Positions 52,907-63,627 of a DNA stretch of 64,000 nt are shown here, one piece after another. The notes under the pieces were generated by a model. It saw nothing but the letters and a program-made list of their open reading frames with translations, made no database searches and was not told the DNA's origin. Made by a program: the position numbers and the translations under genes. Source of the DNA: Edolisoma coerulescens (Eukaryota > Chordata > Aves > Passeriformes > Campephagidae); the NCBI GenBank assembly GCA_013397115.1, contig VWZW01004624.1:857088-921087 (forward strand), written 5' to 3'. Within the stretch, counting starts at the first letter, position 1, and each line of letters starts with the position of its first letter.

Positions 52907-54398
52907 GTAAGTATTAGTAAAGCTGTACAAGGTAGGAGTTTACCAGTCTGTGCTAGATCAAAAAGTATTATAACATGGTAATCAGGTAGTTTTTTAATGC
53001 TGTTTTTCCACTTAAGTTGCAAGATCGATGCTTGCATCAGATAAAACGTTTCTGGCCCATTTGAAATGATCAAGTATGGACTGCTTGTTTTACCTTTAGG
53101 AATTTGAGATAGAAATCCCCGATGTCTTCATGGGATCAAAAAAGAAAGCGTGATTGCTGATTTGAAGTTGCAATCTAATAGTTTTACTGTCAGGCTAGAG
53201 AGCAGAATATAATCCAAGAGAATGGAATTTCTTACTCTCTTTTAATAGATTGTTATAGTTCTCATGACAATTTGTGGAAGTTTTAACACAGGTTAAATTC
53301 AAGTGTTATTTTCTTCTGCAGTAGTTGTTAAAACCCTGTGTTCTTTAAAAAAAAAAAAAAGGTGGGCATTCTAGAGAATTTATCATTGTCACTAAAATCT
53401 GAATGACGGCAGATTAATAACCTACATGTAAGGATTACGTGTGCTTAATTATGGGAATATAAGTTTTGAAAAGGCTTTTTTTTTTAGCAGGTGTTCTAAT
53501 TTTAAGGAAACTTTTTTTAATGCTTCAGTCATTCCATGCAGGAAATGTTGGTGTTTCACTTCATACAGAAGGAATACACCATATCTTAGAATGCAAATAT
53601 TTTGTATATAAATACATATTTAAACATTTACCAGCAAATTTGAGAGTTTAGGTAGAATTGTTCTGTTTCAACAATAGAAATACTTGTCAGGATCCAAAAG
53701 CTACTTTTTTAATCTGCAGTAGTAAAATACATTCAGTTGACTTACCTGCTCTTTTTCAGCATTGGTTTAGTCTAATTTTAGGCTTGTACCTTGAATTTTA
53801 ATCTGAATGATAGCCTCCTCATGTGGCTCTCAGTTGTTTAAGTGAGAGTGTATTTCTTTCAATAATTATGGCTGGCATAATGAAGTTTGGAGGAAATTTT
53901 TATCTTGAGTGTAGTTGAAACATACGTAGTGTGTTTTTGTTGGTTGTGCAGTTTTTTTGATGGTTTGGGGGTTTCGTTTGTTTTTAAAACAGTAGCACAC
54001 AAAGATTTTTGTTGTTTTCATCTATGTTTTGTTTAGCTGACACTCAGCTGAGGAGCTTGAGAGAAAGTGGAAATGATTGGTGGGACAATTCCTGTTTTCT
54101 CAAGAATCATCATACTATGCTGCCTGCTTTTAATGGCTATGAAATGGCATTGACAGGTGGCATAAATCCACCGTCTCTTCTTATGAGGTTTAAGAGTGCT
54201 GTGTACTTTCACCTGATTTCATACTTTTATCCTTGTTTGTTTCTGGTTTTGTTTTTTTCCTGGTGCTTGGAATACACAAATATGCAGAATTCAGTTTGAC
54301 CTGCTTTCTTGGTAGGAAACTCATGCTTGGAATGAATTACTCCAGGACTTTGTCCTTGCAAGTTTGCCTCTAAGAGTATTTTTTATGTGCCGTGACAG
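52907..54398 (+). other. DLG5: Intron 4 of DLG5 (1.5 kb)
   Basis: From GTAAGT to a GTGCCGTGACAG acceptor. It holds a 14-base poly-A run (53347-53360) and a T/G-rich stretch near 53936-53985. A 96-codon frame at 54009-54299 is unrecognised and has no support. Confidence 0.85.
53347..53360 (+). repeat. Poly-A run
   Basis: Fourteen consecutive A residues in intron 4. No SINE body precedes it. Confidence 0.6.
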
Positions 54399-54582
54399 CA
54401 CGTTGCACAGTCGGCTGCTGAGCGACCAGTCCCAGCTGAAGGAGGACATGGATACCCTGAAGAGGAAAAACACGCAGCTGGTGCGGGAACACAATCACCT
54501 GCAGCAGTCGTGTGAGGAGATGAAGAGACTTCACGACGAGGATCAGAAGGAGATAACGGACCTGCGCAGCCAGCAGCAGCAG
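54399..54582 (+). CDS. DLG5: DLG5 exon 5: coiled coil ending in a Gln run
   Basis: A 184-bp exon entering in phase 2 (completing His) and leaving in phase 0. It encodes TLHSRLLSDQSQLKEDMDTL, KRKNTQLVREHNHLQQS, CEEMKRLHDEDQKEITDLRS and finishes with four Gln. It corresponds to the DLG5 coiled-coil segment LHSRLLSDQ...EEMKRL..EDQKEI.DLR.QQQQ. The exon is clearly GC-richer than its intronic surroundings, with several CpG and GC-ending codons (for example GTGCGGGAACAC). The donor is GTGAGC. The frame stays open for 36 codons beyond the donor, with GC-rich sequence in the first 40 bases. Confidence 0.93.
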
Positions 54583-55526
54583 GTGAGCTACGGCCTGGAG
54601 TGTCCGTGCTGCAAGAGATGGCGGATTCTTCCTCTCATGAAGAAATCTCAATGTGCAGTGTTGCTGCCTTTAGTGTCTTACTGGTTCTGAAACAGCCTCC
54701 TGACCTTGTACAGTATTAGGGGAGACAATGACATCTTGATTACTAGTTGATTTTCTTTCTCTAGCTGGAAAAAAAGAATAAGGAGTATTTAAATGCAGAG
54801 ATGAAAAAGTGTACATGAAGATTGTGTATGCATGATATTTTTTAAAGTGGGTAGAGAGGCATCAAAAATCTAACTTAAATTTGCAAAGTGATTAAAAAGA
54901 TGACTGTTTTCTTAGGGGATTTTATGGGACAGGGCTTTCTTTAAACATGCCTGCTATGTTTGTTGTTTGTTTTTTTTGGGAAGAATTACAAAAGGTTGAT
55001 TAATGTTTTTGAAGTTGAAACAAAAAGAGGCAAAATTTTCAGGACTGGAAGAGTTGGATATTTCGTAACTTCTTATCACAGGCTATCTCCAGGTCAGTGT
55101 TGTTCACATATTCTGAAAATTTAAAAAAGAGTAATACTAAGGAGCAACTGTTTATATCAGGTCCACTGTTCACCTACCAAAAAGTCTGTTCATTTAGTTA
55201 AAATTGTTACAGTAACATGTGGAATGGTTAAACAGAATATCTCGGTTAACTGTGTGTAGGCTGATTCACAGGGCAAACTTGCAAGTCAAACATTAGGCTT
55301 CAGAAGCAAAATCTATGCAAGCCAAAATAATTATTTGCTAGGGTAGGAGGGGCAAAGGTCAAAGCAAGCTGGATGTGCTGAATGGTACTTTATGAGGTGC
55401 TTGACGATAGTGCAAAGATGAGTGAAGATTTGTTCTTCCTTTTTTATCCGTTTCTCTAATGCTATCTTGCGAGTTGTGCTGTGAAACTGTTTAGTGGCTT
55501 TGTTCAGAAGATAGCAGAAATGGTTT

Positions 55527-55610
55527 GCTGTGTCACCCTGGGCAAATAGCTTAATTGGTCTGTGCCTCAGTTTCCCAGTCGGCAAAGCAGGGATGCAGAA
55601 CCTCTGAGAG
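55527..55610 (+). mobile_element. MIR SINE fragment
   Basis: The segment reads GCTGTGTCACCCTGGGCAAA, then TAGCTTAATTGGTCTG, TGCCTCAGTTTCCCAGTC and GGCAAAGCAGGGATG. This is a close match to the MIR tail region (TGTGTGACCTTGGGCAAGT, CACTTAACCTCTCTG, TGCCTCAGTTTCCTCATCTG, TAAAATGGGGATA) in + orientation. The tRNA-derived head and the end of the tail are not recognisable. MIR copies are old and usually very decayed in birds, so this degree of match is notable. The element lies in the sense orientation of the gene. Confidence 0.85.
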
Positions 55611-57037
55611 AAGGCTATTCTATTTTGCTGTTCTGTCCTGAAGTTTGAAATTATCTGGAAGCACAGAAGGAGGCTGAAGTATCATTGTCAGGATTGATTT
55701 GAAGAAATCCAGTCTCATGTCAACATCGTGATTAAACCTTTAAAGAAAACTATGTATGTGACTCTTAGTGGGAAAATTGTGTAACTCCGTTTCTCAGCCT
55801 GTCAGACTGAATCATGGTATCTTGAAGGGGTGCCAAAAGTCTTATCTTGTCCCTGTAATTTCTTGTATGAATTAAACTAACTCTGTGTTGATCCCTCTGA
55901 CGTGTTGTTTCGTTGTCAGGCCATAACAGAATACATCTTGGTGGCCTCAGAGAGCAAAAGCTTTTGATCAAATTACTCTTTGTGTGGGATTGTCATGGAT
56001 TTGCTGTGTAGCAGCTGACCAGCTTAAGTTTCTGCTGCTCACATACAGAGTTTCATGTTGCCACGGCTGTGTTCCTTGGGCTAGCTGGGACTATTTACTT
56101 TCAGACTAGGATTTTGAATGGGAGACGTTTATTGCACTGGTGTGTCCATCATCCTCTGGTAAATCTCTGTTAGTGAGTTTATGCTGAATTCCATCCAATT
56201 TCTTCTATATTAGTTCTTCTTTTCTATAATTATTTAGTGTGTTTTCAACATCAATACATTCCATATATGCTTTAGACAGTGAGAAGTGGTTTGTTTCTGT
56301 TTGGATTCTTAAATAGTTTGTTCTTAAACTCCTTTGGGAAGTAGTCTTCAGGAAAATGGCTTTCTTGAGGGGGTTTAAATGTATGTATTTACATTTTACC
56401 ACGTGTTTAGCTTACCTGAAATGGTTCACTGAAGCATGCTGGCTGATCATGTGTCGAGCTCTGTGCGGGTTATGCTGCTGAAACCGTTGAGGATTGGGAT
56501 GTGTGTGGAAATAGCCCAAGTGCAGTCTTGTTCCAGGGCCACTTTTGTATGTCTTGGTTAGTTAAAGGAGACCAGTGTCAGACTGAAGAACTTTAGTCTG
56601 TGTTATCTTGCCTGTGTAGCAAAGTGATTTATTAACAATGTCAGTTGTTGGCCTCTACCTCTGGGCAATGAAGAGTGGCCAACCTCTTACTCTCCCCTTC
56701 TCTTGTGGTCTGCAGGCGTCCAGGTTTCTCCATGTTCAGGAACTGGTCCTTACTCTGAATATAAAACACAAAAGAAGATGAGGAGCCAATTTGTGTGGGA
56801 TAGCTGCTGTGTGTTGGGTTTCAAATTTTTATAGAGCTCATGTTTTCTGTCTTTTTTCCTTCTATTTTTTTATACTTTTTATTTTCAGATAGTTAGGCAC
56901 ATACCTTTGTAGGCTAATGTTAGTATTATATAATTCCTGGCACCTCTCTATGTAGAGCATTCCTGTTTCTTCCCACTGCTCCATCAGGGCCAGATTTCAA
57001 TGTAAAAGACAAAACCAGAAAAAAGGAGCATAGAATT

Positions 57038-57060
57038 AAAAAAAAAAAGGGGGAGGGGGG
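57038..57060 (+). repeat. A-run followed by G-runs (purine tract)
   Basis: Eleven A residues are followed directly by five G, one A and six G. The stretch is polypurine on the + strand and could form non-B DNA, which is inference only. Confidence 0.6.
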
Positions 57061-57847
57061 AAGGGCTTTAGGCTTTACTTCAGGCATATTTTTTGCCTTT
57101 TGAGAATGAACAAGGACTAGATTTGCTGACACTCATTAGGGCTTTCTTAGGTTGTTGCTGGTCATGTATCATCAGTGTCATGATTTATAGCAAGATTCCT
57201 GCGTTGATGTAAATTATTTTAAAACTAGGATTCAGGTCAGGCTTTATTCATGTTTAAATGGATTTTTCTCTTCCTGTTCATATTTTATGTATTGTTTTTG
57301 AAACACAAACCTCTGTGGGAAGTTCTCAGATGAAATACTGTATGAATATTAAAATAATATGCCTGAGTGTACAACGTATTTTGGCTAGATTTTATTCTCA
57401 TTAAGTTTTAAATTACTTAATTCATTCTTAGAGGATACAGGCAACCTCTCATGAACGCCACCTCGTGGACATCTCCTAAATTACCACTATCATCTTGGTC
57501 ATCAAGTAGTGATTGATTACCTCTTGTTAAAACTGCAAGTACTTCAAAAACAACGTGGGTTTAATAGATGTTCATAACAATTGCCATTAGAGAGAGATTT
57601 TCATACACTGGTGCACTTGTGATAAAGCAGACAGAAAGCAGATGTAATAATGCTTAGAGTAACAGTGGCGCTGTTACTGAAGAAAGACTGAAGAGGTTCA
57701 GTCTTTCCTTAGTCATTAAAAAGAACGCTAAAACTGGTTAATATATTTTTGTTCTCATTTTGTTTCTTATGTATGTATTTTAAATCAAATTTCTTGAACT
57801 GATTAATGGTGAAGGTTATTGATAGAGTTTCTGGCATTTTTTTTAAG

Positions 57848-58107
57848 GTTATGAAGCAGAATGGATCATCAGAGATATTAAACAAACTTTACGATACAGC
57901 AATGGACAAGCTGGAGGGTGTGAAGAAGGACTACGATGCCCTGAGGAAACGGTACAATGAGAAGATCGCGAGTCACAACACGGATCTGAGCCGCCTGGAA
58001 CAGGCTGAGGAGGAGAACAGACGTCTTCAGAAACAGATCGACATGCTAATGAAGCAAAGGGACACGGCGATTCATTTCCAGCAGCAATATTCATCCTCTC
58101 TTAGGAG
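57848..58107 (+). CDS. DLG5: DLG5 exon 6: coiled coil (NGSSEILNKLYDTAMDKLE block)
   Basis: A 260-bp exon entering in phase 0 after TTTTTTTTAAG and leaving in phase 2. It begins VMKQNGSSEILNKLYDTAMD, continues KKDYDALRKRYNEK, HNTDLSRLEQAEEENRRLQK, MLMKQRDTAIHFQQQ and ends SLRR with the last Arg split. The block NGSSEILNKLYDTAMDKLE..KKDYDALRKRY is nearly invariant in DLG5 as I know it. The rest is a regular charged coiled coil. The donor (GAG/GTATAAC) departs from consensus at +4 to +6, so this exon may be spliced less efficiently. Using an ATG inside the upstream intron frame (57806) would be an artefact: that sequence reads through the acceptor. Confidence 0.94.
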
Positions 58108-59213
58108 GTATAACCACGTTTTGATACCTTTGAGGTATCAATTCTAACGTAGCGTCTTATTTTCATTGTGGTAGAATCACAAATACCTTTCTAATCTTTT
58201 TTTGTAAAATTTTCCTCTAGTGTATGTAATCTTGGTGTGATGAGTAAGCATGTGTATTTATATAAAATTTTCTGGAAGGTTCTAGAATGTGTGATGGGGA
58301 TGTTAATTTGGAGAAATGGTGCATTTTCTTAAGAAAGGGTTTCCCAGTTAATGTTTTGGAATTGTATGAGGAATTTTAATCCTTGTTTAGCTCGTGTGAG
58401 AAAGAGATACCCTGCTTTTCAACCTATGTTTATTTTTAGTTGTAGATACAGGAGTCAAATATAACCAGAATTTTGTTAAAGCTCAGACTTTGTTTTAAAC
58501 AAACTCTTTATTGCATGGTGAGCCTGTATATATATCTCCTTATTTAAATATAAAAGCAAATCAATAAGGGAATATAATTTCTAAAGGTGTTTTGCAAATG
58601 AAGATCATCTTAAGCCTAAGTTAACTTTTCACAGTATTAGAATTGCAGACTGGGGGGGACTGTGAGGCAGGGCTTTGGGCTGGCAGCAGAGTTCTCTGGC
58701 TGCAGGGGTTTGGGAGTCTTGCTTCACTGAGCAGGTGCTGCTACGAGCAGTGCACGTGTTAAAAAGGAAGGGCACAGACACTGCTATACTGCACTAATCC
58801 CCCGTCTGCTCCTTAATGCCACGCCTACACAGTCAACCATATGGGGTAGGAAGGGCATCAACACACACGAGGACTGCAAAGAGCATCCATGGGTGTGTTA
58901 AGAATGTTTTCATTGACTGTTAGGGGTGATACACAACCCCTACAGACCAAAGCCAAAAAATGTTTTTTTCCATGTCCGTAAATGGTTCCTAATAATTGTT
59001 ATGGTTCAGTCCTTAAAGAGGTTCTCTAATATTCCTTGGGGTTCACTAATGTTCCTAAAGCAATGGTTATTTTGCAGCACAGAGAATACAAATGTATTCT
59101 TAGACTGGTTAAAACTGATTGTTTTACCAGTGGATACATTTTGTTGCCCAACCAAATCCTTAATGTATGAAAATGAGTAACAACTGTCTTACTGGTGTTT
59201 CCGCTTGTTTTAG
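58108..59213 (+). other. DLG5: Intron 6 of DLG5 (1.1 kb)
   Basis: From the weak donor GTATAA to a TTTCCGCTTGTTTTAG acceptor. There is a slightly GC-richer patch at about 58650-58760 and otherwise plain intron. No element is recognised. Confidence 0.85.
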
Positions 59214-59526
59214 GTTTGAATCAGTACAGCAGGAACTAAGCAACGCCACAGCACAAAACAAAGAGTTGCAGAGAGAGATGGAGCGATTACAGTCAGAGGT
59301 GACAAGGTTCAAAACAATGCAGCTGAAAGCAGCCAAGGATGCAGAAAAATACAAGGAAGAAAGGGATTCGGTTTTCAATGAGTACCGCCTCATAATGAGT
59401 GAGAGAGATCAAGTAATCAAAGAGGTAGATAAGCTTCAGACAGAACTGGAGCTTGCGGAGTCCAAGTTGAAGAACACCTCTTCTGAGAAACGAGTGGCCA
59501 GTGAAGAGATGGAAGCTTTAAGACAG
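59214..59526 (+). CDS. DLG5: DLG5 exon 7: coiled coil (LIMSERDQVI ... EEMEALRQ)
   Basis: A 313-bp exon entering in phase 2 (G completes Arg) and leaving in phase 0. It encodes FESVQQELSNATAQNKELQ, REMERLQSEV, AEKYKEERDSVFNEYRL, IMSERDQVIKEVDKLQTELE, LAESKL and ends EEMEALRQ. The ATAQNK.LQ.EME.LQSE, YKEERD..YS/FNEY and IMSERDQVI..LDKLQTE.ELAESKLK motifs are hallmarks of the DLG5 coiled coil, a region also similar in style to the CARMA/CARD11 scaffold coils. The helix has strong heptad periodicity and no Pro. The donor CAG/GTACTA lacks the usual +4/+5 AG. Reading through it gives a stop five codons on. Confidence 0.94.
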
Positions 59527-62500
59527 GTACTAACCTATTAACGGGGAAGGGAAATATGTATATGCTGTTGATGCTGGAATCAGGAATGTATGACTGATTA
59601 ATGGAAAATAGGAATCCACTGCAAAGAGGAAATTGTGTTTGATGCTTTCCTATAGCAGTCCTTTTTACTATGAATTTATCAAACTTCCATGTTTGAACAG
59701 AGTATCTGCCAGTTGAAATTTTCTATTCACTTGACTTAATTCTGTTCTGCATGTTGTAAATCCTTTCCTTTGCTGTGTTAGTCTTTTATACCTTCTTAAG
59801 TAATGCTCTCTATAACAATATAGCTCTAAATACTCATTATTTTAAACTTTTAACCTCTACAGGAACCACTGGATACTATCTGCTGTGGCTTAAGACGGTA
59901 CATGATCAAGTCATCTCAAATACTTATGCAAAGCCTGTGCTGACATGCATGTTCTTACTCATTTGCCCTTCTACTGCTTATAAGTTAAAGAGGATACTTT
60001 GAAGATTTTTTCTTTAGAATTCAGGCATGCCTCAAAGTGTATGAAACCAGAACTTTCTATTTTTCAGCAGTATGTTCTTGAAATGCTTATATCACAGCCA
60101 TGTCAGAATGAAGCTGTTATGATTTCCAGAACACAATTTGCTGCTCAGTTTCATTTCTGCTGACATGCATTCACTTGACTGTTTGGTTTACAAATACTTA
60201 ATTTAGCATGAAATAGATACAAGCAAATGTATTCCATTGCCTATAAATCTCATTTTACTCTTTTCACAGCATTACATCTCAACAAAATACTCTTTCAAAA
60301 AATTAAGGTGTGGAGCTTTCTTTTAAATAAATAACACCATTTTCTGAGGAACATAATGTGCATTGTGACATGTGGCATCAGAGCTTCTAAACATGTCTAA
60401 ATTCTGGTTTTAAGAAGCCATATTTTTCAGTTCTGCATATTTGTCAGCTCAGTAATTCAGCTCTATAGTGAGTGAGGTTTTAGTACGTTTCATACCTCTT
60501 CTACTTTCATCAAAGCATTTAAGCCAATTGAAATGTCTACTGATTTCAGTGGTAGGGTAGGAATCAGGGTAGGTTAGGAATACTCATGGAAATAGCCACA
60601 ATTAGTCATTCTGCTCCAATTTGTTATATCTGTCATTGTAGCACTATGAGTAATTTGCCAGAGTACCTTAAGGGGCAAAGAATTAAAGTTTTAAATACAT
60701 GGGTATTGACTTAAAGGAGTGTTTGGACAAGAATCAGCAAGAGCCTAGGACTGGTGAGTGTGATGCTGGCAAGGCAGAGATGTTGCATTTTTCTTCACCT
60801 CCAGAACTGGCCCTTCAGCAAGCAGAAATAACTGCTTCTGAAATGTTCTGAAAGGTGTAAAATAACTGTACTGTGAGTTGTCTTTTTGTTCCTATTTTTC
60901 TTTCCTGTAGCTAAGACTGTTCTGCTTGTAAAGAGGTATGTTTTTGCGTCACATAGTACTGGCTTGGTGAAGCTGTGTTCAATGCATAAAGGATTTTCTA
61001 GTTCTGTCAAGGAAAATGTTTGAAATGTTGAAAAAATGTATCAATAAATGTATCGATTCACTTGAAATAGTATCCTGAAATATGTCCCCTGTAAGTGGTA
61101 TCATCCTCTCGGTGCATAGTTGTTCTGGTGCTCTCTGAAAAGGCAACTTCATGCTTTTCACTTTTTTTGTGATGTATAGTACTTTTAAGTGCCCTATTAT
61201 GTAGTGCTAATTGATTGTTTGAAACAGCACTGAACCCATTTAGTAATTTTAAATGTAGTTTCTTCCCGGAAGCTTGTGTTTGCTAGTGTACCTTTGGTGT
61301 CCCAGAGAAATTGTAAAGCAACTGAAATGAAGAAGAGGTTGATTTTTTTAAGGCATTGTGTCTGAGCAGCTACTGATGAGGTCAGACAGTTAATTTCCAA
61401 GTTAGACATGTAAGCTTTTATTAGTCACACGTGCCCAAACTTATTGGTTCAATAGACATCTAAAATGTACTAATAATCTGGTATTCATAAATGATAGAAG
61501 AAATCTCGTGATTTTAGCACTAATGGACAGTTTTGGATTAAGTTCTCATGAACTCAGCCACTCAAAGCCAGGGACTGGATGTTAGAGGTTTCCCCCTCTC
61601 CTTTCTCCAATGGTGTTTTTTTGTTTGGCATAATCTTTTGCTCTGGCAAATACTTAGAATGTTATGTTTAGTCTCAGTGATAGTCGGTTTTCCCCTCTGT
61701 TTAACAGATCTGTTATACTTTGTCCTTATGTTATATTCAGATGTGAGAACTTCGTTAAAACTTAAAAATAATTCACAAATTCAGAATCATTCAACTCAAA
61801 CTGCTCTACTGTTTTCAAACAGAAGCTGTTCTAGTCAGTGCCAAATGGTGCATTTCCCTGTGCTGTTATGTTGTAATTTTGTGTAAATGTCACAGGAAAA
61901 AGACAGGTGAAATTTTACCACTGACCACTGGAGGCAATGGCTGCTCTTACTCAGGTGGTTTATACTGAGCATGCTGAATTAAACTGTGGTAGTGTGTATT
62001 TTTTCCAATCACTTTAAAGAACTGTAAATTCTAGTTTAGTGAAGCTCTTGCTGAGAACTTTCCCTGTGCTTTCCTTGGTGACTTTCATCTCAGCTGCTTG
62101 TGGGGAAAGACTTAATATTTTTGTGTAAGTTGTATACACCCAATTGAATGCATGTTTTATACGAACTAGTTACACTGTGCAAAATGCTGCTTTCAGTATG
62201 AAAACTTGTCTGCACCAACAGAGTTCAGGGATTTTTCTCTCTTCAGAGGTACTGAGCAAGGAAGTTCTTATTGATGTTGAAAGCACTTGGGTGTTCTGGT
62301 AATTGAGATTCGCTTACAAAGTGAGTCATTAATTCTAGTGCTTGTCTGCTACTCTACAGAAAAAATGGATCTCTTAATGTCATTGTTAATAGTCTGACTA
62401 GCCTTAATTAGGTGCATATCTCAAAAACAAATCTGTTAGTGCAGCAAAATGCAATTGTCATCTATGCTTTAAATATTCAATTTTATTCTTTGCAAACTGT

Positions 62501-63396
62501 AGAGATAAATAGAATGAAAATCAGTTTATGACATGGTGTCTTTTATCCTTAAGCACTTGAACTTTTGCTTTTGAGATGTCAGCTGTCTCTGGTGAGCTTT
62601 TTGCGATCAAAACATTGGTAGTTTCCAGCTAGGAGTGCCTATGTGTAGGAGGACTTCTTCGTAGCCATTGACTGAAAGCTTCTAGAGAGCTGAGCCATCT
62701 GAAAATTTAGTGGCATGAAATTGGATTGTTTCAATGACCCGTTCTTCTAATGGGAAGTCTAATTTAAATAATTTTAGAAGGGTAGGTTCTATTTTAGAAC
62801 ACACCTACATTTGCCTTATCTTTTTTATTACAGTGCAGTTGAATTCCACACTTTAGACGTACTGTCATTCTGCTTTATAGAATATTGTAGTTTCATTTTC
62901 GAACATTCTGTAGCACATTGGTATCCTAATGGCATGTAACTTTAATGTTTCTTTAAAACTTACGGAGAAGCTGTAAGATGCTTATGTAGCTGGGTTGTCT
63001 AAATTATTTCAGTCTGGTAAAATTGAAGCAGTTGTTTAAAATATATATATATATATTCTTACCCTTTTCCATATTTAACAACATTTTTTTAAAAAACACC
63101 AAGTCTGTCTGGTTAATAACCTTTTCTCATTTAGGTTCCTCAAAGCTATGAGTGCTCCCAGAATCTTGCTTACTTTTGACAATGCACTGTGCTCGTGTGA
63201 TGGTGTGATATTTTTAATACTGCATTTAATATTCTTTGCTAGTACTTACTTGTATGTAATGTGATCTGCTCCCATTTTTCAGAACATTAGTGGTAAACTC
63301 TCTAGGCTTTTGAGGTGTCATGACATGTATCCAATTGGAAAGTTAAACTATTTCCTTCTGAACTTAACCTAATGCAAACAATGGATCTTGTTTTAG
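59527..63396 (+). other. DLG5: Intron 7 of DLG5 (3.9 kb)
   Basis: From the weak donor GTACTA to the acceptor GGATCTTGTTTTAG. It contains an (AT)8 microsatellite at 63041-63056 and several short unrecognised frames (up to 112 codons at 61548-61886, AT-rich, Leu/Cys/Phe-rich by composition). No nested gene is supported. Confidence 0.85.
63041..63056 (+). repeat. (AT)8 microsatellite
   Basis: Eight AT units in intron 7, about 340 bases before the last visible exon. Confidence 0.75.
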
Positions 63397-63627
63397 GAAC
63401 TAAACTCTGCTCTAGTGGAAAGAGATCGAGCGATTTGTGAGAGGAATGAGTTACTGGAAAAATACTGTCATGAAGTGAAGGACAAAGCCGAGGCCCAGAA
63501 GGAACTTGATCAAGCTTGCAAGGATATAGAGACAGTGAAGGAAGAAAGAGATGTTGCCAGAAAAGAGAGAACAGAAGCTATCATCCAGAGAGACCATCTG
63601 CTAAGGGAATATTATCAAGCCCGTCAG
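63397..63627 (+). CDS. DLG5: DLG5 exon 8: symmetric coiled-coil exon, ERD-rich
   Basis: A 231-bp exon, 77 codons, phase 0 at both ends. It encodes ELNSALVERDRAICERNELL, EKYCHEVKDKAEAQKEL, DQACKDIETVKEERDVARKE, RTEAIIQRDHLL and REYYQARQ. The sequence is Pro-free, highly charged and heptad-like. It repeats an (E/Q)RD(x)nER pattern seen in DLG5 and CARMA-type coils, so it continues the coiled coil of exon 7. The acceptor has a purine-interrupted tract (ACAATGGATCTTGTTTTAG), and the donor is CAG/GTACTG, far from consensus at +4 to +6. Symmetry plus weak sites make it a candidate cassette exon. The frame runs open 28 codons past the donor before TAG. Confidence 0.88.

Larger units (their letters stand above)
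54583..57847 (+). other. DLG5: Intron 5 of DLG5 (3.3 kb)
   Basis: From GTGAGC to a TTTTTTTTAAG acceptor. It contains the MIR fragment at 55527-55610 and a purine tract (A run followed by two G runs) at 57038-57060. The rest is AT-rich with no gene I can support. Confidence 0.85.
1..63627 (+). other. DLG5: DLG5-type MAGUK gene, 5' half (gene span within window)
   Basis: The visible gene extends from the end of an exon at the left edge to an exon ending at 63627, and continues beyond the window on both sides. Eight exon pieces join in one frame, giving 456 codons with no stop; the intron phases are 1,1,2,2,0,2,0,0. The conceptual product matches the vertebrate DLG5 N-terminal region in order: STYSVLS and PSDSESSSSLSSIG, then GTTGKA..PPP, DYERLKIQC, AMSDLQSLQNQHT, LHSRLLSDQ, NGSSEILNKLYDTAMDKLE, KKDYDALRKRY, LIMSERDQVI, and EEMEALRQ. 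DLG5 family members are scaffold proteins at cell junctions and centrosome/cilium regions. They have an N-terminal CARD-like region, a long coiled coil, four PDZ domains, SH3 and an inactive guanylate-kinase domain. Only the linker and most of the coiled coil lie here. A DLG5-like paralog is the main alternative identity. Confidence 0.9.

Noticed and set aside
57806..57847. ATG upstream of exon 6 as an alternative start
   Set aside because: The frame runs through the pyrimidine tract and acceptor, so the ATG is intronic. DLG5 similarity starts exactly at the acceptor (57848).
61548..61886. 112-codon frame in intron 7
   Set aside because: AT-rich, low in charged residues and without family resemblance; no acceptor/donor pair linking it to the DLG5 frame.
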